A DNA stretch of 39,505 nt from Rhodoferax ferrireducens (GTDB lineage: Bacteria; Pseudomonadota; Gammaproteobacteria; Burkholderiales; Burkholderiaceae_C), in contig MTEI01000023.1 in assembly GCA_002083775.1 (NCBI GenBank), forward strand, positions 1 through 39,505, given 5' to 3'. Below, in pieces: positions 33,715 to 39,505 of the stretch (position 1 is its first letter; each line of letters opens with the position of its first letter). The notes beneath the pieces were generated by a model. The model saw only the letters and a list, made by a program, of their open reading frames with translations, was not told the origin of the DNA and ran no database searches. Both the position numbers and the translations under genes were made by a program.

Positions 33715-33912
33715 ATGAAGTACAGCTTTCATGTCGAGGGGATGACCTGCGAGCATTGTGAAAAGGCCGTGGTGCGCGCGGTGCGCCAGCTTGACCGCAG
33801 CGCGCAGGTGCTGGCTGATCGCACCCAGAACAAGGTGGAGGTGGAATCCAGCGCGTCCGCCCAGGACATCACCCAGGCTATTGCCGACGAAGGTTACAAG
33901 GTGGTGGCTTAA
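33715..33912 (+). CDS. copZ: Copper chaperone, CopZ-like
   Basis: 65-residue single heavy-metal-associated domain. The Cu(I)-binding motif is GMTCEHCEKAVVRAV at 9-23. AGAGGA precedes the ATG at 33715; a longer frame upstream lies over the copA start and is not credible. It would hand Cu(I) to CopA, which is divergently encoded. The Crp/Fnr-type regulator starts immediately at its stop codon, so the two are probably cotranscribed. Confidence 0.93.
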   Translation: MKYSFHVEGMTCEHCEKAVVRAVRQLDRSAQVLADRTQNKVEVESSASAQDITQAIADEGYKVVA

Positions 33913-34590
33913 GTGGTGGCCGCAGCTTCTGACTGGCCGATGGAACAGGTCACCAGTCTGTACCCGTCGCTCAAGGAGGTGCAGCCCAGCCTGGCCGAGG
34001 TCAGTGCCGTGTTGCAGCCAATGACGGTGCCCACTGATACCGTACTGTTCAGCGAAAACGCCGCCTGCCAGGGTTTTCCGCTGGTGATTGAGGGCGAAAT
34101 CAAGGTCTCGCGCAGCTCGGGGGATGGCCGCTCGCTGGAGCTCTACCGGGTGGTGGCGGGTGAACTGTGTCTGGTGTCGAGCGCCTGCCTGTTTCGGGCC
34201 CAGCCACTGTCGGCCTTTGGCATCACCACCAAACCGAGCACTTTTTTGCTGATCCGCCCGGACCTGTTCAAGCGCTGGATCGAAACTCCGGCGTTTCGCA
34301 ACGACGTGCTGGGCCTGTTTGCCGAGCGCATGGCCGATCTGACCGGGCTGGTGGACGCGGTCGCATTCCATAAGCTGGACCGGCGTTTGGCGGCTGCCCT
34401 GTTGGGGCGGGGCCAGCAGCTGGCCATCACCCATCAGGCGTTGGCCGACGAGCTGGGCACGGTGCGCGAGATGGTCACCCGCCTGCTGCGCCGGTTTGAG
34501 CGCGATGGCTGGGTGGTGCTGGGGCGCGAGCAGATCACCATCGTCAACAGTGCGGCCCTGCGCGGGCTGGTCAGCAGCAACCTGAATTGA
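33913..34590 (+). CDS. Crp/Fnr-family transcription regulator
   Basis: About 225 residues. N-terminal cyclic-nucleotide-like beta-barrel (LVIEGEIKVSRSSGDGRSLELYRVVAGELC) and a C-terminal winged helix (LAITHQALADELGTVREMVTRLLRRFERDGWVVL). It lacks the N-terminal cysteine cluster of FNR, so a [4Fe-4S] oxygen sensor is unlikely; the three cysteines (NAACQ, GELCLVSSACLF) could sense redox or metal. The start is GTG, 33913 or 33916, directly after the copZ stop. A Crp-like palindrome lies 61 bases downstream, before the next gene, and could be its target. Confidence 0.88.
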   Translation: MVAAASDWPMEQVTSLYPSLKEVQPSLAEVSAVLQPMTVPTDTVLFSENAACQGFPLVIEGEIKVSRSSGDGRSLELYRVVAGELCLVSSACLFRAQPLSAFGITTKPSTFLLIRPDLFKRWIETPAFRNDVLGLFAERMADLTGLVDAVAFHKLDRRLAAALLGRGQQLAITHQALADELGTVREMVTRLLRRFERDGWVVLGREQITIVNSAALRGLVSSNLN

Positions 34591-34650
34591 GTCGGCTTTG
34601 GCTCTGTGACGGCACGGGCTCAGTTGCCTGGCGTGCATCCGCGGTCATTG

Positions 34651-34666
34651 GGTGACTTGAGTCACA
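34651..34666. promoter_or_regulatory. Crp/Fnr-type palindromic operator candidate
   Basis: GGTGACTTGAGTCACA matches the Crp pattern TGTGA-N6-TCACA at nine of ten positions; GTGACT and AGTCAC form a perfect inverted repeat. It lies 78 bases before the DUF2892 gene and directly after a Crp/Fnr-family regulator gene. Confidence 0.6.
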
Positions 34667-34743
34667 GATCAAAAGCACTTGTCAAGGGTGTAATTCGTCC
34701 GTCGTCCATTTTTCGGCGGTTTCACTTTTTTCAAGGAGTCTTC

Positions 34744-34932
34744 ATGAAAGCAAACGTTGGCGGTATCGACCGCATCCTGCGCATTGTTCTGGGTCTGGTG
34801 CTGATCGGTTTGACGCTGACCGGCACGATTGGCGTCTGGGGCTGGATTGGTGTGGTCCCGCTGGCCACCGGTGCCATCAGCTGGTGCCCGCTGTACCCGA
34901 TGATCGGGCTGAACACCTGCGCCAAGAAATAA
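34744..34932 (+). CDS. DUF2892 (YgaP-type) inner-membrane protein
   Basis: 62 residues with two hydrophobic spans (ILRIVLGLVLIGLTLTG and WGWIGVVPLATGAISW). It starts MKANVGGIDRILRI and ends CPLYPMIGLNTCAKK, the standard DUF2892 pattern with a CPLY motif and a second cysteine. AAGGAG precedes the ATG. Function is unknown; such domains often accompany rhodanese or sulphur/redox genes and Crp/Fnr regulators. A strong terminator follows. Confidence 0.92.
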   Translation: MKANVGGIDRILRIVLGLVLIGLTLTGTIGVWGWIGVVPLATGAISWCPLYPMIGLNTCAKK

Positions 34933-34959
34933 GCGATACACGTCGCTGGTGTCAAAAAA

Positions 34960-34992
34960 AGCCTGCCAGGCTCAGCCCGGCAGGCTTTTTTG
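34960..34992 (+). terminator. Strong rho-independent terminator after DUF2892 gene
   Basis: AGCCTGCC (34960-34967) and GGCAGGCT (34979-34986) form a perfect 8-bp GC-rich stem followed by a T-run. A run of A on the other side lets it act for the convergent octahaem cytochrome operon as well. Confidence 0.95.
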
Positions 34993-34997
34993 CTTTG

Positions 34998-35047
34998 ATA
35001 AATATAGCTGTCAGCCCTTATTGAATAGGGGCTAGAGGCATTTTTTT
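34998..35047 (+). repeat. 45-bp intergenic repeat (family R), copy 8
   Basis: AATATAGCTGTCAGCCCTTA, then ATAGGGGCTAGAGGCATTTT. It lies between the terminator at 34960 and the stop codon of the octahaem cytochrome gene. Confidence 0.88.
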
Positions 35048-35063
35048 CCTTGAACTTTTGACA

Positions 35064-35813
35064 CTAATCATCGTCATTTTTATCGCTGCGACGCTTGGTG
35101 TTGTTGTCGCTGTCCCGGCCACCCTCAATGTCATGCTTGTTGCCGCTGCTATGGCACTCCACGCAGTTGTCATATTTGCTGATGCCCTCCTTGATGTGCT
35201 CGCGGCGGATGTTGTCAGGCGTGTGTTCGTGGCAGCTGTAGCAGGTGTAGCGGCTGTAGTCGTTGCGCACATGGCAGGTAACGCAGGTGGCGTTGTGGTC
35301 CTTGTCCAGCACAAAATACTTGGCGTGGTCAAACGTGGCCGGTGTCCACTTGGTCTGGCTGTGGCATTGCAGGCAGTTACCGGTGACCTGTTTGTGCAGC
35401 GCATCCGGGGGTACCTTGTGGCAGGTCTGGCATTGGTCCAGCGTGGCTTTTTTCAGCAGCGCGTGGTCAAACTGGCGCTGTCGGGCAAAACGTTTCACCC
35501 CGGCGTGGTCGCTGTGGCAGGCCACGCAGTCCTGACTCATGAGTTCCTGGTGAAAAGCGCTGGTGGTGGTGGGCTTGAGAACCACGGCACCCGTGGTGGT
35601 CAGCCGGCCGATGTCTACCGGCTTGTGGCAGCTGGCGCATTTGTCTGAATTGGCGCCGGTAAAGATGGCGTGGCAGGCAAAACAGTCGCCTTCCAGGGCT
35701 TGGTGGCCGGGGATCAGCTTGCCTGGTCCCACCATCAAATGGGGGTAAATGAAGGTCAGCGCGGCCAGAATGACCAGGTTGATGGCCAGCAGGATCTTGA
35801 CGATTTTGCTCAT
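35064..35813 (-). CDS. Eight-haem periplasmic c-type cytochrome with N-terminal anchor
   Basis: 249 residues. An N-terminal membrane anchor or uncleaved signal (about 4-24) is followed by eight CxxCH motifs: residues 44-48, 59-63, 96-100, 128-132, 147-151, 177-181, 191-195 and 217-221. About one haem per 28 residues implies a wire-like packed structure, as in class III or NrfB/MtrA-like cytochromes. Extra histidines (HQAL, FHQEL, DHAGV, FDHAL) could be second axial ligands. The Asp/Lys-rich tail after 229 has no haem. ATG 35813 overlaps the stop of the membrane-protein gene as ATGA. It is the terminal member of a reductase-membrane protein-cytochrome operon. Confidence 0.92.
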   Translation of the reverse strand: MSKIVKILLAINLVILAALTFIYPHLMVGPGKLIPGHQALEGDCFACHAIFTGANSDKCASCHKPVDIGRLTTTGAVVLKPTTTSAFHQELMSQDCVACHSDHAGVKRFARQRQFDHALLKKATLDQCQTCHKVPPDALHKQVTGNCLQCHSQTKWTPATFDHAKYFVLDKDHNATCVTCHVRNDYSRYTCYSCHEHTPDNIRREHIKEGISKYDNCVECHSSGNKHDIEGGRDSDNNTKRRSDKNDDD

Positions 35814-36388
35814 ACCCAACCCCAGAACATGAACACGCTCAGAATGTGGCCCAGCGCCATCACCATGAACACGATGTAGATCGGGATGTGCACCTTGCGC
35901 CACTGGTTCATGATGTAGAGCGTCACAGCGTCCCAGAAAACGGCTTGCTCGACCTCGGGTTGGGACAGGCCGCGCAACTGAAACTGCTCGCGCTGGGCTT
36001 GCACATGTGCTTTGGCGCGTTTGAGCAGCAAGCGCCCCACCAGGCCGCTGACCACATTGACACTCATGGCCACCGTGCCCAGCCACGGCAGGATGGCGTT
36101 GAAGTGCACACCCGCATGGATCAGGATCATCAGCGACCCCAGCCAGGCGCTGAATTCATGCATGCGCAACAGAGTGACCGGGTTGCCGGTGGTGACGATC
36201 TTGCGTTTGCGCAGCGAGTAATAAAACGAGACGATGATCAGCAAGGTGCCCAGAATGCCCAAGTAGCGGCCGACCCACACCAGATTCATTCTGTGCAGCA
36301 GGTAGTCACCAGACCAGGACGCCAGCGCCAGCACACTCAGCAACAGGCTGAAGGGCAGAACATGGTCACGCCAGAGGGATGGCTTCAT
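35810..36388 (-). CDS. Multi-spanning membrane protein, probable b-type cytochrome
   Basis: 192 residues with four to five membrane spans. Histidines lie near or within spans: RMHEFSAWLGSLMILIHAGVHF and, near the C-terminus, KVHIPIYIVFMVMALGHILSVF. Paired histidines on separate helices fit bis-His haem b, but this is inference. It somewhat resembles ferric-reductase-like or cytochrome b561-like proteins; I recognise no exact family. It starts immediately after the stop of the flavin reductase gene (TAAATG) and overlaps the octahaem gene, so the three products are made together and probably form one electron path across the inner membrane. Confidence 0.75.
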   Translation of the reverse strand: MKPSLWRDHVLPFSLLLSVLALASWSGDYLLHRMNLVWVGRYLGILGTLLIIVSFYYSLRKRKIVTTGNPVTLLRMHEFSAWLGSLMILIHAGVHFNAILPWLGTVAMSVNVVSGLVGRLLLKRAKAHVQAQREQFQLRGLSQPEVEQAVFWDAVTLYIMNQWRKVHIPIYIVFMVMALGHILSVFMFWGWV

Positions 36389-37669
36389 TTACAGCTCCAG
36401 TGTGACGTTGGTTTTTGGGCTGCTGACGCACAGCAGGCAGGTGCCGGGTTCGGGGTCGAAGTCCGGTGCCTCCCGGTAACGTACCTCACCGGCGCGGATC
36501 GTGGTCTGGCAGCTGCCGCAACTCCCGGCGCGGCAGCCGGAATTCACCGCAATGCCATGTGCTTCGGCAAAGTCCAACAAATTGCCACTGCCCGGCTGCC
36601 AAGACATCTGCTTGCCAGATTGGGAAAAACTGACGGTGACGGCAGAGGTGTCGCCGACAGGCAGGGGTGCGCCAGCGGGCGTGGCCAGGGCGGCGCTTTT
36701 GCGTTGCACAGACGCTGGCCCAAAGGCCTCAAAGTGAATGCGCGCGTCAGGCACGCCCCAGTCTTCCAGGGCTGGCACCAGACTCGCCAGCATCGGTGTC
36801 GGGCCGCACAGGTAAAAGTGGTAAGGCTTCAGGGGCAGCAGGCGGCGCAGCAGGTCGATGTCAATACGGCCATGGCGCTGGTAGGGGCTGGTCAGGGTCG
36901 CAGTTTTGTCAGCATCACTGAGACAAAAAAGCAGGTGGAAGTTGGCATGCATGTCGGCCAGGGCTTCCAGGTGCGCCTGCGCCATCAGTTCCTGGGCAAA
37001 GCGGGCACCATATAGCAGCCAGACTTCGCGCGCTGGTTGCTGTGCAAAGCACCAGTTCACCATGCTCAGCATCGGTGTGATGCCGATGCCACCGGCCAGC
37101 AACACCACAGGGGCATCGCTTTGGTCAATGTGAAAGTGCCCGGCAGGGGCACGCACCTGCAACAGGCTGTCCAACTGCACCTGGTCGTGGAAATAGTTCG
37201 ATGAACGTCCAGGCGGGTGGGTGCTGTTGGGCGGTGCCGGTGCGCGCTTGATCGACACGCGGTAGCTGTTGGCCCGTGGCCCGTCTGAGAGTGAATAACA
37301 GCGTGTCACGGACTCGGTGCCACCACCCACCACGGGAATATCCAACCGGAAAGTCAGGTACTGGCCGGGCATGAAGGCGGGCAATGCCAAAGCGTCTTGC
37401 GGTGCAAGATGAAACGAACAAATGTCCTGGGTGGCGTTTTCCACCACTTTGTGGGTCACCCTGAAAATACGCCAGCCCGACCAGGCAGTGGGAACTGCTT
37501 CTGTTTCGACCAGATCTTCAGGGTGTTTGACGGGCAGACCACCTTCGATGACCGTGGTGCGCAAGGCGTCGTAAGTCTGCCAGTGTCGCCAGAAGCCTAT
37601 GGCCAGGTAGATGGCCAGTTGCAGCAGGATGGCACCAACAATCCAGAGCAGCAGATGGAGTGAGGTCAT
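36389..37669 (-). CDS. Membrane-anchored flavin reductase with C-terminal [2Fe-2S] ferredoxin domain
   Basis: 426 residues from ATG 37669. N-terminal membrane span (LHLLLWIVGAILLQLAIYLAI) and a ferredoxin-NADP reductase module follow: FAD motif RCYSLSDGPRANSYRVSIKR, NAD(P) site LLAGGIGITPMLSMV and FYLCGPTPMLASLV. A plant-type ferredoxin domain closes the protein with CRAGSCGSCQ near 376-385 and CLLC near 414, the four cysteine ligands. It should take electrons from NAD(P)H through FAD to the cluster. It is the first gene of the three-gene operon. An inverted repeat lies 67-81 bases upstream of the start. Confidence 0.88.
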   Translation of the reverse strand: MTSLHLLLWIVGAILLQLAIYLAIGFWRHWQTYDALRTTVIEGGLPVKHPEDLVETEAVPTAWSGWRIFRVTHKVVENATQDICSFHLAPQDALALPAFMPGQYLTFRLDIPVVGGGTESVTRCYSLSDGPRANSYRVSIKRAPAPPNSTHPPGRSSNYFHDQVQLDSLLQVRAPAGHFHIDQSDAPVVLLAGGIGITPMLSMVNWCFAQQPAREVWLLYGARFAQELMAQAHLEALADMHANFHLLFCLSDADKTATLTSPYQRHGRIDIDLLRRLLPLKPYHFYLCGPTPMLASLVPALEDWGVPDARIHFEAFGPASVQRKSAALATPAGAPLPVGDTSAVTVSFSQSGKQMSWQPGSGNLLDFAEAHGIAVNSGCRAGSCGSCQTTIRAGEVRYREAPDFDPEPGTCLLCVSSPKTNVTLEL

Positions 37670-37735
37670 GGGACCATGCCTTGGGCCAAGCTGGCCCTCG
37701 CCTGAGATGTGACAAACACTTGGGATACCTTCTTC

Positions 37736-37750
37736 TTGTCGAAGTGACAA
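37736..37750. promoter_or_regulatory. Inverted repeat upstream of the reductase-cytochrome operon
   Basis: TTGTC (37736-37740) and GACAA (37746-37750) flank GAAGT. A further GTGACAAA half-motif lies at 37709-37716. Both contain GTGACAA, similar to the half-site of the palindrome at 34651. A regulator site is plausible but unproven. Confidence 0.4.
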
Positions 37751-37787
37751 AAGTCTAGGCTCGTTGTCTTAAGTAACTCTTAACACC

Positions 37788-37836
37788 CGCTGGGCGATTC
37801 TGGGTGGTCTGGATTGACTTCAACAAGTCGCCCAGC
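37788..37836. other. Hairpin in the rdgC-reductase gap
   Basis: GCTGGGCGA (37789-37797) and TCGCCCAGC (37828-37836) form a perfect 9-bp stem with a 30-base loop. It lies between the 5' region of the reductase operon and the 3' end of rdgC. There is no T-run. Confidence 0.5.
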
Positions 37837-37934
37837 ATCAGGCGTGCAAAGTTTCATCCGCAGGAATCTCCCGAGCGTCACGCGCATGACGAGCGCGAAG
37901 ACGACGGACTGCGCAGCGGCGGACTGAACGGGTT

Positions 37935-38837
37935 TCAGGCCACCGGCATGTCACCACCCAGCGCTTGCATCAAATCGGGCAGCAGTTTCTGCAGCTCGCC
38001 GGTCGAGATCGCCACATCGGCGTCAAAGTCGTCGTCCTTGTGCTTGCTGGCGCTGGTGGACTCAAACACGCCGTCCAGAAACGCCAGTTTTTTCAGCTGC
38101 AGGCCTTCGGTTAGCAAAAACGACACGCGCTCGTTCCAGGTCATGGCCAGGCGGGTGGGCATCTTGCCTTCCTTGATGTGCTGCTGCACTTCTTCGGTAT
38201 CCAGGCGGTGGCGGGCGTAGCGCACCACGGCTTTGGATTCGTCAGCGGCTTTGAGCTCACATTCGCGGTCGACACTGAAACCCGCCGGGGCGTCCAGGCT
38301 CAGCAACCACTCGGCCATGGCCGCCACCGGTGAGGTCTGGGTGTTGATCAGCGTCACGGCAAAGCCGGGCAGGGCCTGCACCAGCAGTGTCACCACCTCG
38401 TCGGCACGCGCTTGGCTGGCGGCGTCCACCACCAGCAGATGCGCCTCACGGTCCAGCCACACCAGCGAACTGGACTGTTTGGTGAACGCCATCGGCAGCA
38501 GTTCCAGGCGCAGGTCGTCCTTGATGTCACGGGTTTCTTTTTTGCCGGGTTTGCGGCCGGTGGTGGCTTCGATCTGCTTCAGGCGCTCCTGCGCCTTGCG
38601 GTTCACCACCGAGGCCGGCAGGGCGCGGGTTTCCACCATCAGTTTGGCCATCCACTGGCCCGCCACCACTTCAAGCAGGGGGCCATTCGCTTGGCCGCGC
38701 GGTTCGATCCAGCCAAAAGACTTTTCCTGGCTGGCGCCACACTCGACAAAGCGCCCGGCCTGCAGGCGCTCTTCCACTTGCTCGGCCGGGGTGGTCCAGC
38801 TGGGGTCGATGCGGTAAAAAATGATGTTCTTGAACAC
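37935..38837 (-). CDS. rdgC: Recombination-associated protein RdgC
   Basis: 300 residues, the usual length. Recognised from MFKNIIFYRIDPSW, GWIEPRG, NRKAQERLKQIEATTGRKPGKKE, DDLRLELLPMAF and the C-terminal GELQKLLPDLMQALGG. It forms a ring-shaped dimer that binds duplex DNA and limits RecA-promoted exchange. It is transcribed alone; the upstream 670 bases hold no gene. Nothing looks truncated. Confidence 0.96.
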   Translation of the reverse strand: MFKNIIFYRIDPSWTTPAEQVEERLQAGRFVECGASQEKSFGWIEPRGQANGPLLEVVAGQWMAKLMVETRALPASVVNRKAQERLKQIEATTGRKPGKKETRDIKDDLRLELLPMAFTKQSSSLVWLDREAHLLVVDAASQARADEVVTLLVQALPGFAVTLINTQTSPVAAMAEWLLSLDAPAGFSVDRECELKAADESKAVVRYARHRLDTEEVQQHIKEGKMPTRLAMTWNERVSFLLTEGLQLKKLAFLDGVFESTSASKHKDDDFDADVAISTGELQKLLPDLMQALGGDMPVA

Positions 38838-39060
38838 GGGGGAGCCTTTGTGATGGTCGTTGTCAGAGGAGAAAGGCGCCGATCATCCCACCAAACGCGC
38901 CGAAAAACCGTGATGCGGGTGTGCGTCAAAGTGATAGGGTGGCGCGGATCTTGGGCTTGCCGTACTGATGTGTTGGCTTGGGGAGCCCGTTCGAGGCATT
39001 GACTTGCGGCTGTCGCATGTCGCTGTGGCTTGTGGCTGTGGTCTTCGGCTGGGATAAATG

Positions 39061-39195
39061 GCGCGGCGACCGGGTCAGGCGCATGCGGTTTTGGGGCGCA
39101 ATCACGCGCGGGGTTGAGTTGGTGGTACGCGCAGGGCCGTTGACGCGCGCCTTGTGCCCCAAAGCCCGGTCGCCTAACCCAATCACCGCGCCCGA
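39061..39195 (-). repeat. Long dispersed palindrome, family A, copy 2, inverted
   Basis: On the minus strand it begins GCGGTGATTGGGTTAGGCGA and ends with CCTGACCCGGTCGCC, closely matching copy 1 at 1631-1755. Stems: GGCGACCGGG with CCCGGTCGCC-type arms, GGGGC with GCCCC, CGCGCG with CGCGCG. The left-stem change TATG to TAGG is matched by CATG to CCTG on the right. Confidence 0.82.
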
Positions 39196-39222
39196 GACGT
39201 TGTTGGAAAGGCAGGCGGTGGG

Positions 39223-39257
39223 AAGGCAAAGGCAAAGGCAAAGGCAAAGGCAAAGGC
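39223..39257 (+). repeat. Hexanucleotide tandem repeat (AAGGCA)n
   Basis: AAGGCA is repeated almost six times without interruption. Such tracts can vary in copy number by slippage. It lies in non-coding DNA about 390 bases upstream of the rdgC start. Confidence 0.9.
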
Positions 39258-39355
39258 GAGTTTCTAGCGATGCGTCGCGCACAGTAATCGCCCAGGCTTC
39301 AGCGGCGAGCTGGTTGACTGATGTATCAAGCGCCTTGAGTACACCCTTTGACTCA

Positions 39356-39402
39356 AATTTATAGCTGCCAGCCCATACTGCTAAAGGGCTAGAGGCATTT
39401 TT
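39356..39402 (+). repeat. 45-bp intergenic repeat (family R), copy 9
   Basis: ATTTATAGCTGCCAGCCCAT, then AAAGGGCTAGAGGCATTTTT. One stem half is altered (AGCCCAT). Confidence 0.8.
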
Positions 39403-39444
39403 CTCTTAAAAAACCTCACGATGACTCACATGCCTCGGGCAGGG

Positions 39445-39505
39445 TGATTGGGTCAGGTGACCGGGCTTTGGGTGGCAAGGCGCGCGTCTGAGGTGTTGGC
39501 GCACT
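39445..39505 (+). repeat. Palindrome family A, copy 3, cut by the window end
   Basis: GGTGATTGGGTCAGGTGACC, then GGGCTTTGGGTGGCAAGGCG and CGCGTC match the left half of copies 1 and 2. The right arm would lie beyond the window. Confidence 0.75.

Larger units (their letters stand above)
38838..39505. other. Gene-free repeat region upstream of rdgC
   Basis: No credible coding sequence in either direction. It contains palindrome A copy 2 (39061-39195), a hexanucleotide tandem repeat (39223-39257), a family R repeat (39356-39402) and the start of palindrome A copy 3 (39445-39505). Bases 38838-39060 show no structure I can name beyond the promoter region of rdgC. Confidence 0.7.

Noticed and set aside
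34656..34671. FNR-type box TTGAG...ATCAA overlapping the Crp-like palindrome
   Set aside because: The spacer is six bases rather than four and the half-site is imperfect; the overlapping Crp-type symmetry is better.
1..39505. CRISPR arrays, tRNA and rRNA genes
   Set aside because: No regularly spaced direct repeats and no tRNA- or rRNA-like sequence were noticed; the dispersed repeats are palindromic and scattered, not arrayed.

Overview
The window looks like chromosomal DNA of a Comamonadaceae betaproteobacterium, most likely Rhodoferax or a close relative. This is inferred from gene content and style: a rhodoquinone-type methyltransferase (rquA), a full ccmABCDEFGHI set, a PPi-type phosphofructokinase, multihaem cytochromes, high GC, and a roughly 45-bp intergenic repeat (AGCCCTT...AAGGGCT) of a kind I recall from this family. 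No rRNA, tRNA or CRISPR array was seen. Species assignment needs a database search.

Layout. 1-1.9 kb: an IS110-family (IS1111-like) transposase in a repeat-rich non-coding stretch. 1.9-7.8 kb: a leftward cluster of a class II aldolase/short-chain dehydrogenase fusion, mtnK and mtnA, with a divergent SorC-type regulator and a perfect 10+3+10 operator between them. It looks like a salvage route for 5-methylthioribose or 5-deoxyribose ending in aldol cleavage. 7.9-10.4 kb: a small hypothetical gene, a TerC-like membrane protein, a universal stress protein and a membrane-anchored methyltransferase. 10.4-18.1 kb: the leftward chromosome-partition region parB, hydrolase, parA, LysE exporter, rsmG, two envelope proteins and mnmG. 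It carries five parS sites, four of them inside coding sequence. 18.2-21.1 kb: pfp, a beta-class glutathione transferase and rquA. 21.1-28.2 kb: ccmABCDEFGHI, tightly overlapping. 28.2-28.7 kb: an AT-rich, DnaA-box-rich intergenic region. 28.7-30.7 kb: minCDE. 30.7-31.3 kb: a dihaem cytochrome c. 31.4-34.9 kb: copper ATPase copA, divergent from copZ, a Crp/Fnr-family regulator and a DUF2892 membrane protein. 35.1-37.7 kb: a three-gene leftward operon for a flavin/[2Fe-2S] reductase, a multi-spanning histidine-rich membrane protein and an eight-haem cytochrome c. 37.9-38.8 kb: rdgC. The last 670 bases are repeats only.

How the parts fit. ParA, ParB and the parS cluster mark an origin-proximal region; the DnaA-box cluster at 28.3 kb, about 12 kb from the nearest parS site, is the best origin candidate seen. 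The ccm genes mature c-type cytochromes, two of which (dihaem and octahaem) are encoded nearby. RquA would supply rhodoquinone for anaerobic respiration.

The most unusual content is non-coding. There are three families of dispersed palindromes. One has a conserved core flanked by long arms that differ between copies but remain self-complementary within each copy. Another shows compensatory changes between copies.
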